Source of the DNA: Deltaproteobacteria bacterium
GTDB taxonomy: Bacteria > Desulfobacterota > Desulfobulbia > Desulfobulbales > UBA5123
Length of the DNA: 8,276 bases
Assembly: GCA_021788685.1 (NCBI GenBank)
Contig: JAJYKH010000102.1
Location: forward strand, 1 to 8,276
Direction: 5' to 3'
Shown: piece after piece, positions 1-4,335 of the stretch
Numbering within the stretch: the first letter of the stretch is position 1
Layout: every line of letters starts with the position of its first letter
Notes under the pieces: generated by a model
Database searches by the model: none
The model's input: the letters and a program-made list of their open reading frames with translations, nothing else
What the model was told of the DNA's origin: nothing
Program-made: the position numbers and the translations under genes

Positions 1-731
1 TGACGAAAATCAACGTGGCCCCGGACGGGCGCCACGTGGAGGTGGTCATGCTCATCGAGAAGAATGTGCGCATCATTCCGCAGATGTTCGCCCAGCTCCA
101 GGTGGTGGGGATCACCGGCATCATGTTCATCGAGATCGATGTGACCACGGGGAGACAGGTCCCGGCCCCGCCCGCCCTCTCCTTCCGGCCGCGGTACCCG
201 GTCATCCCCACCCGGCCGTCCGAGATCAGCCAGCTTTTCACCGAGGTCGAGAAAATTCTTGCCAAGCTCAACAAGCTGGACCTGGCCGGGATTTCCGCCC
301 GGATGCAGGCGACCCTTGAAAACTTCGACCACACGGCCACCTCGGTCCGGACCGCCATGGACCACCTGCAGATCGAGGAAGGGGTCGCCTCCTTCCGGAA
401 AGCGATGGCCCAGACGCAGAAGGATCTCGACTTGGCCGGCACCCTGCTGGCCAAGGTGAACGGCACCATCGACCGTCAGCAGCCGCAGCTCCAGGAGGCC
501 CTGGCGCACTTCAAGACCGCCATGGCCAACCTCGACCGGCTCACCCGGGAGACCGCCGGTATCGCCGCCGGAGCCGGCAACGACCTGGTCCAGCTTCACC
601 GCCAGATGCAGGAGATCGGCGCCAACCTGGAGCAGGCCACCGACAATCTCAGCCGGGCGGCGGAGGAATTCGCGAACCAGCCTTCGCAGCTCCTCCGCGA
701 GCCGCCTCCGCCGCGGGAGCTTCCGAAATGA
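1..731 (+). CDS. MCE-domain (MlaD-like) lipid transport substrate-binding protein, 5' end missing
   Basis: The reading frame is open from the left edge (first full codon at 3), so the true start lies outside; the GTG at 15 falls inside the conserved domain and is not a credible start. The first ~50 visible residues look like the second half of an MCE domain: alternating hydrophobic strands, then an AQLQVVGITGIMFIEID segment resembling the family's '..G..G..Y.EI' end. The rest (about residues 70-220) is a long, mostly helical, Ala/Leu/Gln-rich region likely to form coiled coil, ending in a Pro-rich tail after NQPSQLL. Known for the family: MCE proteins form periplasmic hexamers carrying phospholipids between membranes, anchored by an N-terminal helix (not visible here). 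The stop overlaps the next gene by 4 bp (ATGA), implying translational coupling with the auxiliary lipoprotein. Permease and ATPase genes are expected upstream; that is inference. Confidence 0.85.
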   Translation, partial: TKINVAPDGRHVEVVMLIEKNVRIIPQMFAQLQVVGITGIMFIEIDVTTGRQVPAPPALSFRPRYPVIPTRPSEISQLFTEVEKILAKLNKLDLAGISARMQATLENFDHTATSVRTAMDHLQIEEGVASFRKAMAQTQKDLDLAGTLLAKVNGTIDRQQPQLQEALAHFKTAMANLDRLTRETAGIAAGAGNDLVQLHRQMQEIGANLEQATDNLSRAAEEFANQPSQLLREPPPPRELPK

Positions 732-1393
732 CCGGAAAAACAATTCCACTGGTCCTCCTGCTTCTTTTTCTCCTGCCCGCCTGCATCAACCTCAAGCAGC
801 CCTACCGGGAGGTGCACTACTACACCCTGGAATACCCTCCCCCCCGATTTCCTGACTTGAAGCCCCTGCCCGTCATCCTGCGGGTGGAGCCCTTTACCGT
901 CTCGCCGGAATACGATACCGACCGGATCGTCTTCCGCAACGAGGCATACGCCCGCAACACTTACGCCTACCACCGCTGGCGGGCCCGCCCCAACAAGCTG
1001 GTCCGGGACTTCCTGGCGCGCGACCTCCGGCGCTCCGGTCTGTTCCTGGCCGTCTTCACCGGCGAGAATGTCGGCCAGTCCGACTACGCCCTCGAAGGAT
1101 CGGTGGAGGATCTCCTGGAATGGGACCAGAAGGCCCAGTGGCTGGCGGTGCTCACCGTGGACGTGACCCTGCTCGCCTCCCGCGAAGAGGACATCACCAG
1201 GAGGATCATCTTCCAGAAAACCTTTTCAGCCCGGCAGCCCGCAGCCCGCAAGGATCCCCAGGCCATCGCCGCGGCCATGAGCCAGGCCATGGCGTCGGTT
1301 TCCGGGGAGATCATCCGCGCCGTCCACGCGGCCATCGCCGCCGCCCCGCCGGGAGAGGCCCCGCAGCCCGGCGGCTCTCGGGAAAACCCTTGA
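728..1393 (+). CDS. ABC-type transport auxiliary lipoprotein (PqiC/YmbA-like, PF03886-type)
   Basis: A 221-residue protein starting with a lipoprotein signal peptide: short basic start (MTGK), a hydrophobic Leu/Val/Phe run and a lipobox LPAC with the lipidated cysteine at residue 19. The mature part opens with a YYTLEYPPP segment, then a strand (VILRVEPFTVSPEYDTDRIVF) and an NKLVRDFLARDLRRSGLF helix, the pattern of auxiliary lipoproteins encoded next to MCE transporters. Known for the family: these sit on the inner face of the outer membrane and work with MCE proteins in lipid transport (PqiC with PqiB in E. coli). The start overlaps the preceding stop (ATGA at 728-731), so both are probably in one operon and one complex. 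The C-terminus is Ala/Pro-rich and low in complexity. Family call is confident; the substrate is unknown. Confidence 0.85.
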   Translation: MTGKTIPLVLLLLFLLPACINLKQPYREVHYYTLEYPPPRFPDLKPLPVILRVEPFTVSPEYDTDRIVFRNEAYARNTYAYHRWRARPNKLVRDFLARDLRRSGLFLAVFTGENVGQSDYALEGSVEDLLEWDQKAQWLAVLTVDVTLLASREEDITRRIIFQKTFSARQPAARKDPQAIAAAMSQAMASVSGEIIRAVHAAIAAAPPGEAPQPGGSRENP

Positions 1394-1418
1394 CAGTCTC
1401 TCCCGTTCCGAACAAAAT
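1390..1418 (+). promoter_or_regulatory. Probable sigma70 promoter of the metal-dependent regulator gene
   Basis: A perfect TTGACA (1390-1395) overlaps the TGA stop of the lipoprotein gene. CAAAAT (1413-1418), matching TATAAT at 4 of 6 positions, follows after 17 bp. Transcription would start near 1425, in the AT-richer gap before the regulator start at 1472. The heptamer CAAAATT occurs at 1413-1419 and again at 1428-1434 and could be part of an operator, but no clear palindromic DtxR/MntR box is visible. Assigned by inspection only. Confidence 0.5.
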
Positions 1419-1471
1419 TCGGCCAGTCAAAATTATTTGCGCCATGCCTTCTCAATCCCCGGAACGAGCAG

Positions 1472-1966
1472 ATGGATGCCATCATGGATTTGAGTGCCAG
1501 CCTGGAAGATTACCTGGAGGTCATCTATCACATCGTCGAGGAAAAGAAGGTCGCCCGGGCCAAGGAGATCGCCAGCCGGCTCAAGGTCAGCCGCTCCTCG
1601 GTGACCGAGGCCTTCCGCTCCCTTTCCCAGAAGGGGCTGATCAACTATTCCCCCTACGAGGTGATCACCCTCACCGCCACGGGCCAGCAGGTGGCCGAGG
1701 ACATCATCCGCCGCCATGGAGCGCTCAAGGACTTTTTCACCAAGGTGCTGGCGGTGGAAGACAGGCTGGCCGAAGTGGGCGCCTGCAAGGTCGAGCATGC
1801 CGCCCCCCGGGAGATCATCGAGCGGATCATCCATTTCGTGCGCTTCATCGAGACCTGCCCCCGCGGCGGCACGGAATGGATCGAGCACTTCAAAACCTTC
1901 TGCCAAACCGGCTCCACCCGCAAGAACGAATGCGAGCAATGCATCACCAGTTGCCTCGACAAGTAA
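1472..1966 (+). CDS. DtxR/MntR-family metal-dependent transcriptional regulator with Cys-rich C-terminal tail
   Basis: A 164-residue protein. Residues 7-70 form the winged helix-turn-helix of the family: LSASLEDYLEVIY, then AKEIASRLKVSRSSVTEAFRS as recognition region, then a wing ending in ITLTATG. Residues 72-125 are the metal-binding dimerisation domain. Aligned by eye to MntR and DtxR, the primary site would be D13, E16, H82, C105, E108 and H109. This mixes MntR-like (Asp/Glu at the N-terminal helix) and DtxR-like (Cys at the C105 position) ligands. There is no SH3-like third domain; length lies between MntR (about 140) and DtxR (about 226). A tail follows with cysteines at 129, 144, 154, 157 and 161. 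Such proteins bind operators when loaded with Fe(II) or Mn(II). Start 1472 has GGAACGAG upstream; ATG 1484 (four codons on) is a possible alternative. It has its own probable promoter and terminator. Confidence 0.87.
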   Translation: MDAIMDLSASLEDYLEVIYHIVEEKKVARAKEIASRLKVSRSSVTEAFRSLSQKGLINYSPYEVITLTATGQQVAEDIIRRHGALKDFFTKVLAVEDRLAEVGACKVEHAAPREIIERIIHFVRFIETCPRGGTEWIEHFKTFCQTGSTRKNECEQCITSCLDK

Positions 1967-1973
1967 TCTGAAG

Positions 1974-2008
1974 AGGACGCCTTCATTGCCGAGGCGTCCT
2001 TCAATTCC
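1974..2008 (+). terminator. Hairpin terminator after the metal-dependent regulator
   Basis: AGGACGCCT (1974-1982) pairs perfectly with AGGCGTCCT (1992-2000): 9 bp with a 9-nt loop, starting 8 nt after the TAA stop. The following TCAATTCC is only moderately T-rich, so termination may be incomplete. Confidence 0.65.
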
Positions 2009-2038
2009 TCTACCTGCACTTTCCGGCTTTTTTCCTTA

Positions 2039-2068
2039 TTGACTTCTTCTTTCCCATTGATTTAGAGT
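2039..2068 (+). promoter_or_regulatory. Probable sigma70 promoter of the riboswitch-chemoreceptor transcript
   Basis: TTGACT (2039-2044) matches the -35 consensus at 5 of 6 positions. TAGAGT (2063-2068) matches the -10 consensus at 4 of 6 after an 18-bp spacer. Predicted transcription start is near 2075, a few bases before the aptamer, which is where a riboswitch promoter should lie. The stretch is noticeably AT-richer than the surrounding genes. Confidence 0.5.
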
Positions 2069-2078
2069 CATTGCAATC

Positions 2079-2158
2079 GCTCCGACAATGGCAAACCCAG
2101 GGCGACCTGGGGACGCAAAGCCACGGGCCTCACCGAGGCAGCCGGGTTTCCGAAGAGC
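2079..2158 (+). ncRNA. GEMM-I cyclic di-GMP riboswitch aptamer
   Basis: The conserved GEMM-I blocks occur in order: GGCAAACC (2090-2097), GGGACGCAAAGCC (2110-2122) and GGGTTTCCGA (2144-2153). The first stem is CCCAGG/CCTGGG (2096-2101/2106-2111), closed by a GCGA tetraloop, which is of the GNRA type that docks into the second helix in the Vibrio Vc2 structure. The second helix is CGG/CCG (2124-2126/2142-2144) plus GCCTC/GAGGC (2127-2131/2135-2139). GCTC (2079-2082) can pair with GAGC (2155-2158) to close the base. The base just before CAAACC (position 20 of Vc2 by my alignment) is G, which fits cyclic di-GMP; the 3',3'-cGAMP-binding variants known from Geobacter carry A there. Lies in the 5' leader of the chemoreceptor gene. 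Confidence 0.92.
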
Positions 2159-2165
2159 AGGGAAA

Positions 2166-2212
2166 GGCCAACGCCATGGCCCGTCTTCGGTTCGGAGTCG
2201 GGCCTTTTCTTT
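2166..2212 (+). terminator. Riboswitch expression platform: intrinsic terminator with competing antiterminator
   Basis: GGCCCG (2178-2183) pairs with CGGGCC (2199-2204). Inside, CTTC (2185-2188) can pair with GGAG (2194-2197, one G-T pair), and TTTTCTTT (2205-2212) follows: a standard intrinsic terminator. A competing fold exists: CCGAAGA (2150-2156, aptamer 3' side) with TCTTCGG (2184-2190), 7 bp perfect, enclosing GGCCA/TGGCC (2166-2170/2177-2181). The aptamer and terminator can coexist; the antiterminator disrupts both. Ligand binding should therefore favour termination (OFF switch). Base pairing was found by eye without energy calculation. Confidence 0.8.
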
Positions 2213-2275
2213 GAGGTGCTAAACGGGGGCGGCTGGCAAGCGGCCGCAGGGAAAAACAGACGGGAGGGGGAAGGA

Positions 2276-4231
2276 ATGAACGGATTGCTCAATTTCGTCA
2301 GGGGCAGGGACGTCATCTCCGAAGAGATCCAGAGGCTGCGGGAGGAAAACAGGCAGCTGCGGGAGCAGCACCGCGCCGCAGATTCCATCCTGACCGCCAT
2401 TCCGGCGCCGATGCTGGTCGCCGACCGGGACCTCACGGTCACCCGGATCAACGATGCCGCCCTCGCCATGCTCGGCTACCGGCGGGACGAGGTGGTGGGC
2501 CGGATGACCTGCGCCGAGCTCTGCCGGACCCCCCTGTGCGGCACCTCCTCCTGCACCATCCGGACCTGCATGCGGACCGGCCAGCCCCTTGCGGGGGAAA
2601 CGACGGTCACCACCCGCGACAGCCGGACCATCCCGGTGCAGGCCGCCTGCACGGCGCTCCGCGACGACAGGGGGGAAGTGATCGGCGGCATGGAGGTCAT
2701 CATCGATCGGAGCGCGGCGGCCAAGGCCAAATGGGAGACCGAGAACATTCTCGCCTCCATCGGCGCCCCCATGTTCGTGACCGACCGCGAGCTCACCATC
2801 ACCGCCATCAACGAGGCGGCGCTCTCGGCCCTCGGCTACCGCCGGGACGAAGTGGTGGGCCGGATGACCTGCGCCCAGCTCTGCCGGACCCCTCTGTGCG
2901 GCACCGGCGATTGCACCATCAAGAAATGCATGCAGACCGGCCAGGTGATCGCCGGGGAAACGGTGGCCACCACCCGGAGCGGCGCCCCGCTCCCCGTGCA
3001 GGCGGTCTGCTCCGCGCTGTTCGACGAGAAGGGGCAGCCTTACGGCGGTATGGAGGTCATCATCGACCGCATCCAGGTGGACCGGCTGAAAGGGGAGATC
3101 ATCGGGCTGGTGGAGGCCGCCCTGGCCGGCGACCTGGGCAAGCGCTGCGCGACCGACGGCTTCGACCGGGTCTACGGCCCGGTGGTCGAGGGGATCAACC
3201 GGATGCTGGAGGCCCTGGTCACTCCCCTCAAGACGGCGGCGGGATACGTGGAGAGCATCAGCAGGGGGGAGATCCCGCCCGCCATCACCGCCGAATACGC
3301 CGGGGACTTCGCCCTCATCAAAAACAATCTCAACGCGATGATCGCCAACCTCACGGAATTCGCCCTGGGCTCCCAGGAGGCGGCCGAGCAGGTGGCCTCG
3401 GGCAGCGAGCAGCTGAGCGTCTCGGCCGAGCAGATGAGCCAGGGATCGGCGGAATCGGCCGCCTCGGTCTCCCAGATCGCCTCCTCCATGGAGGAGATGA
3501 CCGCCACCGTTGCCAACACCGCGGATAATGCGAAGGAAACCGCGGCAATCGCCGGCAGCACCGCCGCCGATGCCTTGGAAGGGAGCGAGGCGGTGGGCGC
3601 GGCGGTCAAGGCCATGCGCGAGATCTCCGAGAACATCATGATCATCGAGGAGATTTCCCGGCAGACCAATATGCTGGCCCTCAACGCCGCCATCGAGGCG
3701 GCCCGGGCCGGCGAGCACGGCCGCGGCTTCGCGGTGGTGGCCGCCGAGATCCGCAAGCTGGCCGAACGGAGCGGCAAGGCGGCCAAGGAAATCGAAACCA
3801 TGGCCGGAACGAGCATGCAGGTGGCCGAGCGGGCGGAAACCATCATCGGCAGGATCGTCCCCGAGATCCGGAAGACCGCCGACCTGGTCGCCGAGATCGA
3901 GGCCGCCGCGGCCGAGCAGGCCAATGCCATCGAGCAGAACTCCCAGGCCGTCGAGCAGCTCGACCAGATTATCCAGCAAAATGCCTCCTCGGCCGAAGAG
4001 ATCGCCGCCACCAGCGAGGAGCTGGCCAACCAGGCCAGCCAGCTCAAGACCATGGCCGGCTTCTTCGATCTGGGCCGTGACGGCGGCCCGGCCGCCCTCC
4101 CCCGGCCGGAGGCCGTGCAGCCCGCCAGGCCCTTGCCCGCGCCCCGGGCCGTCCGGAAGCCCTCCCTGGCCAGGGGCACCCGCCTGAAGCTCCAGAAGGA
4201 GCAGGACGACCTCTTCGAGGAGTACTCCTGA
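2276..4231 (+). CDS. Cytoplasmic methyl-accepting chemotaxis protein with two Cys-rich PAS domains
   Basis: A 651-residue receptor with no hydrophobic segment long enough to span a membrane, so it is probably soluble. Order: short coiled coil (about 14-35), PAS 1 (about 37-145), PAS 2 (about 157-265), a HAMP-like linker (about 270-365), then the signalling domain (about 370-597). The hairpin tip (about 457-498) has the near-invariant EISRQTNMLALNAAIEAARA followed by GRGFAVVAAEIRKLAERS, which contacts CheA and CheW. ASSMEEM (402-408) and ASSAEEI (570-576) look like methylation sites. Each PAS carries a C-x3-C-x4-C-x4-C-x4-C motif (C79-C98 and C199-C218), plus C125/C245; this suggests a metal, Fe-S or redox function, but no ligand is proven. 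A Pro/Ala-rich linker leads to an acidic DDLFEEYS end. ATG 2276 is preferred over GTG 2216 because GGAGG (2263-2267) lies 8 nt upstream and 2216 abuts the terminator. Expression is likely controlled by the upstream cyclic di-GMP riboswitch. Confidence 0.95.
   Translation: MNGLLNFVRGRDVISEEIQRLREENRQLREQHRAADSILTAIPAPMLVADRDLTVTRINDAALAMLGYRRDEVVGRMTCAELCRTPLCGTSSCTIRTCMRTGQPLAGETTVTTRDSRTIPVQAACTALRDDRGEVIGGMEVIIDRSAAAKAKWETENILASIGAPMFVTDRELTITAINEAALSALGYRRDEVVGRMTCAQLCRTPLCGTGDCTIKKCMQTGQVIAGETVATTRSGAPLPVQAVCSALFDEKGQPYGGMEVIIDRIQVDRLKGEIIGLVEAALAGDLGKRCATDGFDRVYGPVVEGINRMLEALVTPLKTAAGYVESISRGEIPPAITAEYAGDFALIKNNLNAMIANLTEFALGSQEAAEQVASGSEQLSVSAEQMSQGSAESAASVSQIASSMEEMTATVANTADNAKETAAIAGSTAADALEGSEAVGAAVKAMREISENIMIIEEISRQTNMLALNAAIEAARAGEHGRGFAVVAAEIRKLAERSGKAAKEIETMAGTSMQVAERAETIIGRIVPEIRKTADLVAEIEAAAAEQANAIEQNSQAVEQLDQIIQQNASSAEEIAATSEELANQASQLKTMAGFFDLGRDGGPAALPRPEAVQPARPLPAPRAVRKPSLARGTRLKLQKEQDDLFEEYS
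2384..3067 (+). repeat. Tandem intragenic duplication encoding two PAS domains (period 360 bp)
   Basis: Bases 2384-2707 and 2744-3067 align without gaps at an offset of exactly 360 bp (120 residues). The core is the most conserved: CTCGGCTACC onward (2471 and 2831) is nearly identical for about 80 bases, with only scattered changes. Both copies end in GGTATGGAGGTCATCATCGA-like sequence. All six cysteines of copy 1 are matched in copy 2. Confidence 0.85.
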
Positions 4232-4244
4232 GCAGCCAACCTGC

Positions 4245-4274
4245 TTTTCTTCCCCAAAGGATTCCCCCTATAAT
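4245..4274 (+). promoter_or_regulatory. Possible promoter of the M16 protease gene
   Basis: A perfect TATAAT (4269-4274) lies 62 bp before the protease start. The only -35 candidate is poor: TTTTCT (4245-4250) at 18 bp matches 3 of 6 positions. Transcription would start near 4281. In a GC-rich window a chance TATAAT is uncommon, but the weak -35 keeps confidence modest. Confidence 0.45.
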
Positions 4275-4320
4275 GGGAAAGTGGCCCGCTGCTGGGGCGG
4301 GCCTTCCTCCGCCTTTCCCA
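4274..4320 (+). terminator. Nested hairpin between chemoreceptor and protease genes
   Basis: Outer arms TGGGAAAG (4274-4281) and CTTTCCCA (4313-4320) pair over 8 bp. They enclose GGCCCGC (4283-4289) and GCGGGCC (4297-4303), pairing over 7 bp with a 7-nt loop. The inner hairpin could terminate the chemoreceptor transcript, but only TTCCTCC follows, not a T run. The structure ends just before the protease ribosome-binding site (AAGGAG, 4324-4329), so a role in the protease leader is also possible. Confidence 0.5.
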
Positions 4321-4335
4321 CCCAAGGAGAGCTCG

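Noticed and set aside
1120..1971. A 283-codon + strand frame overlapping the lipoprotein and regulator genes
   Set aside because: It crosses the end of one gene and all of another in a different frame, and reads as Gly/Arg/His/Pro-rich sequence without a domain.
2079..2158. 3',3'-cGAMP (GEMM-Ib) type aptamer, as known in Geobacter
   Set aside because: By my alignment to Vc2 the discriminating position has G, not the A reported for cGAMP-binding variants. Not absolute; binding tests would settle it.
2216..2275. GTG 2216 as an earlier start of the chemoreceptor
   Set aside because: It lies 4 nt after the terminator T tract, has no ribosome-binding site, and ATG 2276 has GGAGG at good spacing before the expected N-terminus.
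2219..3979. A 586-codon minus-strand open frame across the chemoreceptor gene
   Set aside because: Antisense shadow of the receptor; repetitive Gly/Asp/His-rich translation and no domain.
4273..4335. ATG 4273 as start of the M16 protease
   Set aside because: It overlaps the TATAAT box and the hairpin, lacks a ribosome-binding site, and would place 21 Pro/Gly-rich residues before a normal signal peptide.
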